In this document: one piece after another, positions 1-6,464 of the stretch | How positions within the stretch are numbered: the stretch's first letter is position 1 | How the letters are laid out: each line of letters opens with the position of its first letter | Origin: Niastella populi | GTDB taxonomy: Bacteria > Bacteroidota > Bacteroidia > Chitinophagales > Chitinophagaceae | Reading direction: 5' to 3' | DNA: 38,159 nt | NCBI RefSeq assembly: GCF_002078015.1 | Contig: NZ_LWBP01000222.1 | Location: 1-38,159, forward strand | Made by a program: the position numbers and the translations under genes | Notes under the pieces: generated by a model | What the model was told of the DNA's origin: nothing | Seen by the model: the letters and a program-made list of their open reading frames with translations, nothing else | Database searches by the model: none

Positions 1-33
1 AAAAGTGTATCCTATGTCATGCTATTTATCATC

Positions 34-82
34 TAAGTATTAAGTTCTAAGTACTAAGTTCTAAGTACTAAGTTTTAAGTCG
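34..82. repeat. 7-bp tandem repeat, 7 units
   Basis: Seven consecutive heptamers of the form TAAGTNN (TAAGTAT, TAAGTTC, TAAGTAC, TAAGTTC, TAAGTAC, TAAGTTT, TAAGTCG) run without a slip. The array is intergenic and is the first of many 7-bp arrays in the window. Confidence 0.9.
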
Positions 83-126
83 GGCAGGGAAAAGAATTTA
101 ATTGTGGCCGGAACCAGGAACCCAAA

Positions 127-196
127 AACTATGAACTATGAACTGTGAACTGTGAACTGTGAACTGTGAACTGTGAACTGTGAACTGTGAACTGTG
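127..196. repeat. 7-bp tandem repeat AACTRTG, 10 units
   Basis: Two AACTATG units are followed by eight AACTGTG units in perfect register. The same heptamers recur at 21661-21737 and inside the large array at 37823-38116, so this unit family is dispersed over at least three sites. A minus-strand reading frame through it is a by-product of the repeat. Confidence 0.95.
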
Positions 197-681
197 CCCC
201 CCCGGTGCGCAGTATGGGTTGGAAGGGGTTTAAAGGCTGCAGAAAGGCCCGACTGACAAAAATATGCCCCCGGGACCATAAAAATGGCCCTTTTTAAAAA
301 TAAAGTTTTGAACGATAAAGGTGAACATAAACATCCTATCTGCATATGTAACCCGATATTTTTCAAAGTGCCCAACACTACAAGTCTTTCAATTTAGTAG
401 ATTATTCAAAACTACCCAACGGCGAATTTTGCCAAAACGGCGAAACGGAATGCAAATAGGGCAAAACATGAAGTGATTCATCTGAAAAATAATAACAAGC
501 TAAGTAACTTGCATTCAGAATGATGAGACAAGCGGGTCCCTGGTGACCGGCTTTTAATTTGTAGCGCCCTGGCCATGTTCATGCGATTGTACTGTTAACG
601 CTTAACGCCAAACGCATAATGCGGAAAGCCATTTAACATACAATTTATTGTAGTTGACTGTTAAAAACAAATGGCAACGCA
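197..681. other. Gene-free stretch with a short 7-bp array
   Basis: No convincing gene was seen here. The only structure noted is a four-unit 7-bp array at 597-624 (AACGCTT, AACGCCA, AACGCAT, AATGCGG), which lies about 60 bp upstream of the first gene. Confidence 0.6.
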
Positions 682-1119
682 ATGTTTAATGATGTGGATA
701 AAGACGCGCTCATAATATTCATTAACCACTATTCATTAAAGGGCTGTATGCCAAAAAAAGGAACCAAACGATCAGTACGGTTAGCAGCGAATCAGATCAA
801 GAAATATCTCGATTCACATCCTGGCACAACAATAAGCACTGCAGCCCTGGCCCAGCAATATGGCGTCAGCAGAAATGCGTTGCAGGAATTCTTCAAAGAC
901 AAATTCAAACAACCTATAGGGCAATACAAGCTGAACCTGCGATTGACAGAAGCACAGAAGTTACTCAGGGCTGGCAAATCGATCAAGGAAGTGACCATTA
1001 TTCTGCAATACGCCTCTCCCAGTTCATTCAGCAATGCTTTCCGGAATTATTATAATATCAGCGCAAGAGAATGGTTACAGGACATAAAACTCAACGGCAG
1101 TAAGCAGAGCAATGTATAA
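682..1119 (+). CDS. Small AraC-type HTH protein (no effector domain)
   Basis: This 145-residue protein is essentially a lone AraC/XylS DNA-binding domain. Residues about 35-135 show the two helix-turn-helix halves. The first is around ALAQQYGVSRNALQEFFKD, followed by the linker helix with YKLNLRLTEAQKLL. The second is around IKEVTIILQYASPSSFSNAF, followed by the typical YYNISAREW ending. Full AraC regulators are usually 250-300 residues with an N-terminal sensing domain, and none is present here. ATG at 682 is used, but Met23 (748) is possible. It is a clear paralogue of the gene at 2361-2708, and the two bracket a pair of paralogous unknown genes. Probably a transcription regulator; its targets are unknown. 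Confidence 0.85.
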   Translation: MFNDVDKDALIIFINHYSLKGCMPKKGTKRSVRLAANQIKKYLDSHPGTTISTAALAQQYGVSRNALQEFFKDKFKQPIGQYKLNLRLTEAQKLLRAGKSIKEVTIILQYASPSSFSNAFRNYYNISAREWLQDIKLNGSKQSNV

Positions 1120-1275
1120 CATCGAAGGGTAAAACACGAACTGAAAACGGAATGTAGCAATAAAGGAACGTAGTAAACCGTGCATCGAAGCTTTTTCCGG
1201 CCTGTTGTCGCCGGTAGATTGTATAGCTCATGATGCAACAACCCGTACCAGTGGCCACCATTAAACCTATTGCAC

Positions 1276-1731
1276 ATGAAACCTGGCACACATCCTATCG
1301 AAAAGTATTTAAAAGACAACATGGGCCATTATATCAACCCGTTCAGCGTGGAAACCACCCTCGATGATGACGGCGTTTTCGATATAAGCGCCCGCTGGCC
1401 CGATGCATTTGCCGTACCGGATTATAACCTCGAGATCAGCATAACGGATACGACAGTAGAGGAATTCAGCAAACTATCGGGAATAAACACAGTGGAGCAG
1501 CTGCATTTTGTTAGTCCGCACATGCTGATAGAAATGTTTCACAAAGGCATTGCGCGATTATGTTGTATGATCGACAACCCCGATTATTATTACGAACTGC
1601 GTTTTTACAAAAAGAACGGCAGGTTATATATGATAGATGAAGAAGAAGACATCAGGCGACCGGTAAAACAAAACCTGGAAACGCCGGGTGATTTTTTTGA
1701 GTACACAAAGAATTACATCTCGGATTTGTGA
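1276..1731 (+). CDS. Hypothetical protein, paralogue of 1862-2320
   Basis: This 151-residue soluble acidic protein has no signal peptide or membrane segment and no family I recognise. The frame can be extended to a TTG at 1270, but ATG at 1276 is the better start. It aligns by eye along its length with the product of 1862-2320. Shared parts are an N-terminal (E/L)KYLxDxxGxYxNP-like segment, a central (S/T)PxxLxxM motif before a cysteine-containing strand, and a C-terminal FxEYTxxxxxxL ending. It lies between two AraC-type HTH genes, so a role tied to those regulators is possible but unproven. A pair of 7-bp units (AACGCGG) follows directly after the stop codon. Confidence 0.75.
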   Translation: MKPGTHPIEKYLKDNMGHYINPFSVETTLDDDGVFDISARWPDAFAVPDYNLEISITDTTVEEFSKLSGINTVEQLHFVSPHMLIEMFHKGIARLCCMIDNPDYYYELRFYKKNGRLYMIDEEEDIRRPVKQNLETPGDFFEYTKNYISDL

Positions 1732-1855
1732 AACGCGGAACGCGGAAGACAGCAGGCTGTCGAAATGCAGCCGGAGACCCGAACCGGAACACCCCATGAA
1801 GCAACAGTTTATTACGCTGTACCCTGCACCCTGAAACAAGTAACCTGAAACATTC
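1732..1855. repeat. Two short 7-bp tandem arrays
   Basis: Positions 1732-1745 hold two AACGCGG units directly after the preceding stop codon. Positions 1821-1855 hold five degenerate units (ACCCTGC, ACCCTGA, AACAAGT, AACCTGA, AACATTC) ending 6 bp before the next start codon. The 130-bp gap holds no other feature that I can see. Confidence 0.7.
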
Positions 1856-1861
1856 TCCGCC

Positions 1862-2320
1862 ATGACCCGTGCAGAAAGAAATATATACCTGTTCCTCGAC
1901 GACCACCTGGGGTTGTACGACAATCCGCATGGGCTGGAGTTTTGCATGAACATAGATGAATCGGTATTCGTTATCCATCCGCTTAAACCGCCGCCCGAGC
2001 CCTGGGTTGATTTTGGTTTATTATATCCCAGCAATCCTTTTTCGAAGTTCATGCAGGATTTCAGGTTCAGGAAATCGCAGGAGCTCATCTCACTCACGCC
2101 CGCACATCTATGGGCAATGTATAATAGCGGCAAGGCCGAGATCTACTGCACCATTGTTGCTAAAGTGATCTTTTATCCATTGTATTTCCGCCTTACGAAG
2201 AAAAATACCATGATCGTACGCGATGATAACGACAGGGAACTTGAAATACGCGAAGTTTTCACCCGTCCGCACCAGTTCCTGGAATATACGCAAAGTCATT
2301 TCCTGCTCAATGAAGGCTGA
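1862..2320 (+). CDS. Hypothetical protein, paralogue of 1276-1731
   Basis: This 152-residue protein has no recognised domain and begins with ATG at 1862. Like its upstream neighbour it has a short N-terminal helix followed by a GLYDNP segment, a middle LTPAHLWAMYNSGKAEIYC segment and a C-terminal HQFLEYTQSHFLL segment. The equivalent parts of the neighbour are GHYINP, SPHMLIEMFHKGIARLCC and FFEYTKNYISDL. The two are therefore diverged duplicates. It is 40 bp upstream of an AraC-type HTH gene in the same orientation, which suggests co-transcription. The function is unknown. Confidence 0.75.
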   Translation: MTRAERNIYLFLDDHLGLYDNPHGLEFCMNIDESVFVIHPLKPPPEPWVDFGLLYPSNPFSKFMQDFRFRKSQELISLTPAHLWAMYNSGKAEIYCTIVAKVIFYPLYFRLTKKNTMIVRDDNDRELEIREVFTRPHQFLEYTQSHFLLNEG

Positions 2321-2360
2321 CCTGATAAACCCTGCCCGTTACCATTAAACCGACCACACC

Positions 2361-2708
2361 ATGACCAAAGACAGTGGCTTTCAGCGGCATGCACTGCAGG
2401 CAGTAGGTGCTTTCAAAGAACTCCTCGACGACCATTGCGCCAATGGCGATTACGCCCATCTGGTTTCAGCCCGGTTTGGTGTAAACAGAAATATATTTCA
2501 AAAGGCATTTAAAAAACAATATGGCATTACCATCCGCGATTACAAGCTCAACCTGAGAATGGAACGCAGCCGTCAGCTACTGCAAGCCGGTAAGGACATA
2601 AAGGAAATATCGCTGACATTACATTATACAACCGCCCGCGCATTCAGCTTCGCATTCAAAAAACATTATGGACTTACCCCAACGGCCTATGCGGAGTCGT
2701 TGGTGTAG
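2361..2708 (+). CDS. Small AraC-type HTH protein
   Basis: This 115-residue lone AraC-type DNA-binding domain starts at ATG 2361. It aligns closely with the product of 682-1119: FKKQYGITIRDYKLNLRM matches FKQPIGQYKLNLRL, RQLLQAGKDIKEISLTLHY matches the IKEVTIILQY helix, and the end FKKHYGLTPTAY matches FRNYYNISAREW. There is no effector or receiver domain, so any signal sensing would have to come from a partner. The AraC, unknown, unknown, AraC order suggests duplication of a two-gene unit. A 21-bp periodic array begins 48 bp after its stop codon. Confidence 0.85.
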   Translation: MTKDSGFQRHALQAVGAFKELLDDHCANGDYAHLVSARFGVNRNIFQKAFKKQYGITIRDYKLNLRMERSRQLLQAGKDIKEISLTLHYTTARAFSFAFKKHYGLTPTAYAESLV

Positions 2709-2756
2709 GGGGTGTTCTGCCTGACGCAATAACAACCCTCCTATGCTGTTTCATCG

Positions 2757-3262
2757 CAATGGGGCCTTGTTGCCGGCATTTTCGTCGTTTCAATCGTACA
2801 TTGCCCCATTGCCACATAGTATTGAGTCATTGCAACACTGCGTTGTTCCGTTGCCTCGCTGAAACAGGCCGTTGCAATCGTGCAACGGTACATTACAGGA
2901 TGCAGAGGCATCGTTACGTTGCTGTAATGTTACGTTGCAGCCTTACCGCGGTTCGTTACATCACTGCAATGACGCATTGTTTCACTGCAATGGAGCATTG
3001 TTATACTGCAATAGTGCTTTGCAACATGCACCTGGCGTTGCCCCAAATGCATTAATAACATATCCGCGATGTAATAAACCGCAACTGCCCTGCAGCGTTC
3101 CGATTTCATTCCGGCACAATAACAACTTCAAAATGATATGCTCCGTTACCGGGTTGAAATGATACATTGTCAACCTGGCAATGCAACATAGCAACCCGGC
3201 AACAACCAGTAACATCCCGACAATGCGCCGTTGCAACGCAGTAATGACCGGAAAACAACAGG
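2757..3262. repeat. Degenerate 21-bp periodic array, about 24 units
   Basis: From 2757 the sequence repeats every 21 bp. Units start at 2757, 2778, 2799, 2820, 2841, 2862, 2883, 2904, 2925, 2946, 2967, 2988, 3009, 3030, 3051, 3072, 3093, 3114, 3135 and 3156. After a 2-bp slip they continue at 3179, 3200, 3221 and 3242. The approximate consensus is CAATG, three to four variable bases, CGTTGCAAC, two variable bases, CTG. The middle contains the palindrome GTTGCAAC, seen intact at 3229-3236. Individual units are quite diverged and those at 3051-3134 are weakest. Two reading frames stay open only because 21 is a multiple of three. I see no gene here. Confidence 0.8.
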
Positions 3263-3449
3263 AAACGCTGCGAATAAAAATACCATTCGGTATAGCAAAT
3301 AAAACCCGCTTATTGACCTCAATCAATAATCACATCCTGTTGCGCCGTTTATCCCTTATTGGTGTAAATTAGATATCTCTTATTTTCCTCCGCTACCCCT
3401 TCACGTTTGTGTAGCATCAAACCCTTCATTTAACCATAAAAACTGACCT

Positions 3450-3848
3450 GTGTTAGAGAATAAAGTAAAGACATCCGGAAACGCCATCTTCAGCCCGGAA
3501 AAAATAAAAGAGTTAAATAAGTTGATGAGCGATAAAGTAGCTGAAGTTATGCGGCTTCAGCGCATAGGCGAACTTCCCTGTGCCAGCAAAATACCACAAT
3601 GCCATGTTAAAAGAAGGGATGTAATGGAAATCATGGGCCTCAAAGAGGCACAAGCCGGACGTGTTATGGCTTTGGCCCGCAAGAAGGCCAATAAAAAGAG
3701 AGGCCAGTATATTACTATAAAAGAATTTTGTGATGCTACCAAACTGGATGAGTTTACCGTTCAACGAGCGTTGGATATGTGCCCCATGATGAACTATCTG
3801 GGTAAAAAACCACCACACTTAAGGAATAAAGAATTCGACGCTGAGTAA
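3450..3848 (+). CDS. Small basic protein with possible winged-helix fold
   Basis: This 132-residue protein begins with GTG at 3450; an in-frame TGA two codons upstream (3444) rules out a longer start, and Met27 (3528) is the next option. It is rich in Lys and Arg. The segment VKRRDVMEIMGLKEAQAGRV followed by a basic stretch (ARKKANKKRG) and ITIKEFCDATKLDEFTVQRA resembles two short helix-turn-helix-like units separated by a basic linker. DNA binding is therefore plausible, but I do not recognise the family. It lies about 190 bp downstream of the 21-bp array and is a candidate for a protein acting on it; that link is only positional. Confidence 0.7.
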   Translation: MLENKVKTSGNAIFSPEKIKELNKLMSDKVAEVMRLQRIGELPCASKIPQCHVKRRDVMEIMGLKEAQAGRVMALARKKANKKRGQYITIKEFCDATKLDEFTVQRALDMCPMMNYLGKKPPHLRNKEFDAE

Positions 3849-3908
3849 AGTAAACTTAGCCTTAACATAGGGTATAGATTGCACATGTGAGGTAACATTA
3901 TACCTGAC

Positions 3909-4061
3909 ATGCTAGTTGTTCTTATTACCCCAAATACAACCTGCTATACCACCACCTTCGACTATTACACGCTCTGCCAGGCTACCCAGCAGCCTGATTA
4001 TATGCCTGAAATTAGGCTACCCTATTCACTGATGGATGTTTTTACCTATAAGAAACACTGA
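3909..4061 (+). CDS. Possible 50-residue small ORF
   Basis: ATG at 3909 opens a 50-codon frame ending TGA at 4059-4061. The predicted product is rich in Tyr, Thr and Pro with two Cys and has no recognised domain. It may be a real small protein, a decayed gene fragment or chance. It is listed because the 545-bp gap 3849-4394 otherwise holds only the direct repeat at 4088-4127 and a possible decayed ORF. Confidence 0.2.
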   Translation: MLVVLITPNTTCYTTTFDYYTLCQATQQPDYMPEIRLPYSLMDVFTYKKH

Positions 4062-4087
4062 CAGCAGTCAGTTTTGGCTATTTAAAA

Positions 4088-4127
4088 ACGATCATTTACG
4101 ATCATAAACGATCATTTACTATCATGG
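4088..4127. repeat. 10-bp direct repeat, 4 units
   Basis: Four head-to-tail units ACGATCATTT, ACGATCATAA, ACGATCATTT and ACTATCATGG follow each other without spacing. The period is close to one helical turn, so the repeated GATCAT cores face the same side of the DNA. The array lies about 270 bp upstream of the FN3-protein gene. It could be a protein-binding array or another product of local repeat expansion. Confidence 0.8.
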
Positions 4128-4205
4128 CCTTTTTTGATTCCGGAATGAGAGCTACGTTTGTTCTGCGTTGTTACTGACAACACATCCTAAATCGATAGCT
4201 AACAG

Positions 4206-4353
4206 TTTAGGAAAAACGAATCCGGAAACGCCATACGCGCAGTACTCAAACCAGCCCCTGCGCGGCTTCGATGAGTAGTATGGCAACTCTATGAGTGCAG
4301 CGCTTCAGTTCACACGATTATTGGCCAACAAAGGAGGAACAGGCACAGCTTAG
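4206..4353 (+). pseudogene. Possible decayed small-protein gene upstream of the FN3 gene
   Basis: An open stretch at about 4206-4274 reads KNESGNAIRAVLKPAPARLR and then stops. A second frame from ATG 4291 reads MSAALQFTRLL and ends at 4353. From memory, Chitinophagaceae FN3-type proteins like the next gene are often preceded by a protein containing a (G/S)xAxRxxLKP helix, and these fragments loosely resemble it with a frameshift and stops. This is weak pattern memory, not an alignment. The region also contains inverted segments (CCATAC/GTATGG and TACTCA/TGAGTA) that could fold. Confidence 0.25.
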
Positions 4354-4394
4354 TAGCAGGTATTTTAATTACTCAACTTTTAAATTTTAAAAAA

Positions 4395-5006
4395 ATGGAA
4401 GCTATAATTTTAAAAACGTACAAACGCGAACGCGATAGCGAATTGGGAACTCTCGCTACCCGCGTGGTTGAAGGGATGGATAACAATCCAACATTTCCCG
4501 ATGCACCGCCCGAGCTGGCTCAATTGAGGCAGAAGTTGCCTGATTACCAGCTCGCCGTTGCCAACGCCAAAGGGCGCGACTCAGTGGCCGTTTCAATCAA
4601 AAAAGACCTGAAGGCACAGATAGTTGGATGTCTGACCAGCCTCGATGCCTATGTAACCTCGAAGTGTAAAGGCGACCGCACTATGTTATTAACCAGCGGT
4701 TTCCTGATCTCAGGTGAAAAAGGTGAAGTTGGAGAACCAACCATTAACAAACTGAATGTTGAACTTGGCCCTCCGGGCATTGTAACTACCAGCATTAAAC
4801 GGGTAGCACGCTCACGGGCTTACTTCCATCAGTATGCAACCGAACCGCCTGCATCAGGTACCTCGTGGCACAGCGAGTCAAGTCTGCAGCCAAAATTTAC
4901 GTTCAGCGGATTAACCTCCGGTAGAACGTATTGGTTGCGGGTGGCTATCATAAGTTCCTCCGGACAATGGGTGTATTCGCCGGTTGAGTCGCGGATCGTT
5001 CAGTAA
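4395..5006 (+). CDS. Fibronectin type III-like domain protein
   Basis: This 203-residue protein has no signal peptide. Residues about 1-105 are predicted helical (KLPDYQLAVANAKGRDSVAV region). Residues about 120-203 look like a fibronectin type III fold: a PPGIVTTSIKRVARSRAYFHQY strand pair, a variable loop, then the typical end FTFSGLTSGRTYWLRVAIIS followed by GQWVYSPVESRIV. Proteins of this helical-plus-FN3 layout are common single genes in Chitinophagaceae and have no assigned role that I know. ATG 4395 directly follows an AT-rich leader. A strong terminator at 5048-5081 ends the transcript, so the gene looks monocistronic. Confidence 0.75.
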   Translation: MEAIILKTYKRERDSELGTLATRVVEGMDNNPTFPDAPPELAQLRQKLPDYQLAVANAKGRDSVAVSIKKDLKAQIVGCLTSLDAYVTSKCKGDRTMLLTSGFLISGEKGEVGEPTINKLNVELGPPGIVTTSIKRVARSRAYFHQYATEPPASGTSWHSESSLQPKFTFSGLTSGRTYWLRVAIISSSGQWVYSPVESRIVQ

Positions 5007-5047
5007 AAAACAGTACTGACCAGCATCGAAGTACTCACGATTAAAAC

Positions 5048-5081
5048 AAGGCCTCTCCTGGTGCGCCGGGAGGGGCCTTTT
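5048..5081 (+). terminator. Rho-independent terminator after FN3 gene
   Basis: A 14-bp stem (5048-5061 with 5066-5079, two G-U pairs only) closes a TGCG loop. The 3' arm ends in GGGGCC followed by four T residues. It lies 41 bp after the stop codon at 5006. Confidence 0.9.
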
Positions 5082-5266
5082 GCATTTGTGTCTATTACAT
5101 TTAACAGACTACGATTCACTTAAACCCTTGCTTTAAATCAATTTTTTCTTCTAATAAGCCTCTTCAACTAAAATACGTGAAAAACACCCTGTTTTTTTAA
5201 GTCAAATATTTGTAATCTCGGAACCACGCAATGTAGACTTATTAGTTAACCCCAAAACAAATACAT

Positions 5267-6382
5267 ATGGACTTCAAAGATGAAATAAAATTGTTTGGCG
5301 ACAGAGTTGAAAAACTCAAAGATCAGATCCAAACTGAAGAGGCCACTAAAAATGCCTTTATAATGCCTTTTATCAAGGCATTAGGTTACGATGTGTTTAA
5401 CCCGTTTGAAGTAATGCCTGAATTCATTGCAGACATTGGCATAAAAAAGGGCGAAAAGGTTGATTATGCCATCATGCGGGAAGGGGAACCATGTATTTTG
5501 GTTGAATGCAAACATTGGCGAGAAAGCCTTGATCCACATAACTCGCAATTATTTCGGTATTTCCATACTACCTGTGCAAAATTCGGGCTCTTATCAAATG
5601 GTATAGTATACCGTTTCTATACCGATTTGGTGGAACCAAACAAGATGGATGAAAAACCCTTTTTTGAATTTAATGTAACAGACATTAAAGATAACCAGGT
5701 CGAAGAGCTAAAGAAATTCCATAAATCCTATTTTGATGTTGAAAGCATACAAAATACGGCCAGTGAGTTAAAGTATATGAACGAATTGAAAGTGCTGATC
5801 AATGCCGAATTCCAGAATCCTTCAGATGGCTTTGTACGGCATTTCGCCAAACAGATCTATAATGGTATTTTGACATCCAGATTGATGGACCAATTTACCA
5901 GCTTAACCAAAAGATCAATTCAACAATATATAAATGATCTAATAACAGAAAGATTGAAATCAGCGCTAAAAAAGGAAAACGAAGAACAAAAGTCTGTAGA
6001 CGCAGAACCTTCAAACAGTCAACCGGAGGTCAAAGAGGTAAAAATAGAAACAACACCTGAAGAGATGGAAAGCTTTATGATTGTGAAAACGATCATGCGT
6101 CAAAAAATTAAAGTTAACCGTATCGTTTATCGTGATGCACAATCTTACTTTGCCATTCTTTTAGACGACAACAATCGTAAAACAATCTGCAGACTGTATT
6201 TAAATGGGTCAAAAAAATACATTGGCACGTTCGACGATAATAAAAAAGAAACAAAAAACGAATTATCCAGTCTGGACGACATATTCAACTACACAGACCT
6301 GCTTCACAACACAGTGGCAATATATGATAGCGAAAAAGAAAAGCCGCAATTGAATAAGATAAACGATGCAACCAGTAATTAA
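5267..6382 (+). CDS. Solitary type I restriction HsdR N-terminal-like nuclease domain protein
   Basis: This 371-residue protein belongs by appearance to the HSDR_N_2 type. An N-terminal helix with EEATKNAFIMPFIKALGYDV is followed by a PD-(D/E)xK nuclease core. The active-site pattern is Asp in KVDYAIM and Glu-x-Lys in ILVECKHW. After residue 140 come helical segments, a charged Glu/Lys/Pro linker around 238-262 and a C-terminal beta-rich domain (FAILLDDNNRKTICRLYLN). No helicase, methylase or specificity subunit is adjacent, so it is not a complete type I system. Stand-alone copies are widespread in Bacteroidota; a DNA or RNA repair or defence role is possible but unproven. It is flanked by terminators and is probably transcribed alone. 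Confidence 0.85.
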   Translation: MDFKDEIKLFGDRVEKLKDQIQTEEATKNAFIMPFIKALGYDVFNPFEVMPEFIADIGIKKGEKVDYAIMREGEPCILVECKHWRESLDPHNSQLFRYFHTTCAKFGLLSNGIVYRFYTDLVEPNKMDEKPFFEFNVTDIKDNQVEELKKFHKSYFDVESIQNTASELKYMNELKVLINAEFQNPSDGFVRHFAKQIYNGILTSRLMDQFTSLTKRSIQQYINDLITERLKSALKKENEEQKSVDAEPSNSQPEVKEVKIETTPEEMESFMIVKTIMRQKIKVNRIVYRDAQSYFAILLDDNNRKTICRLYLNGSKKYIGTFDDNKKETKNELSSLDDIFNYTDLLHNTVAIYDSEKEKPQLNKINDATSN

Positions 6383-6393
6383 GCAAGACAAAT

Positions 6394-6416
6394 AAAAAGC
6401 CCGGAAGGGCTTTTTT
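6394..6416 (+). terminator. Rho-independent terminator
   Basis: The stem AAAAAGCCC/GGGCTTTTT with loop GGAA is followed by T residues. It starts 11 bp after the stop at 6382. The A-run on the 5' side could let it also serve the convergent gene that ends at 6465. Confidence 0.9.
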
Positions 6417-6464
6417 GATTATTTAGATACTAACTGGAAGTTTATGACATTATCAACTTACAAA

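Noticed and set aside
136-378. Minus-strand 80-codon frame
   Set aside because: Its C-terminal half is a translation of the AACTGTG repeat and the rest has no protein-like character.
2759-3162. Two plus-strand open frames coding Cys/His-rich heptapeptide repeats (HCNxALx pattern)
   Set aside because: Both frames show the same 7-residue period because the DNA repeats every 21 bp. The best-looking frame changes midway, there is no start context, and unit sequence varies at all codon positions. A DNA-level array explains them better.
5267-6382. Complete type I restriction-modification system
   Set aside because: Only the HsdR N-terminal-type nuclease domain is present; no helicase, HsdM or HsdS gene is nearby.
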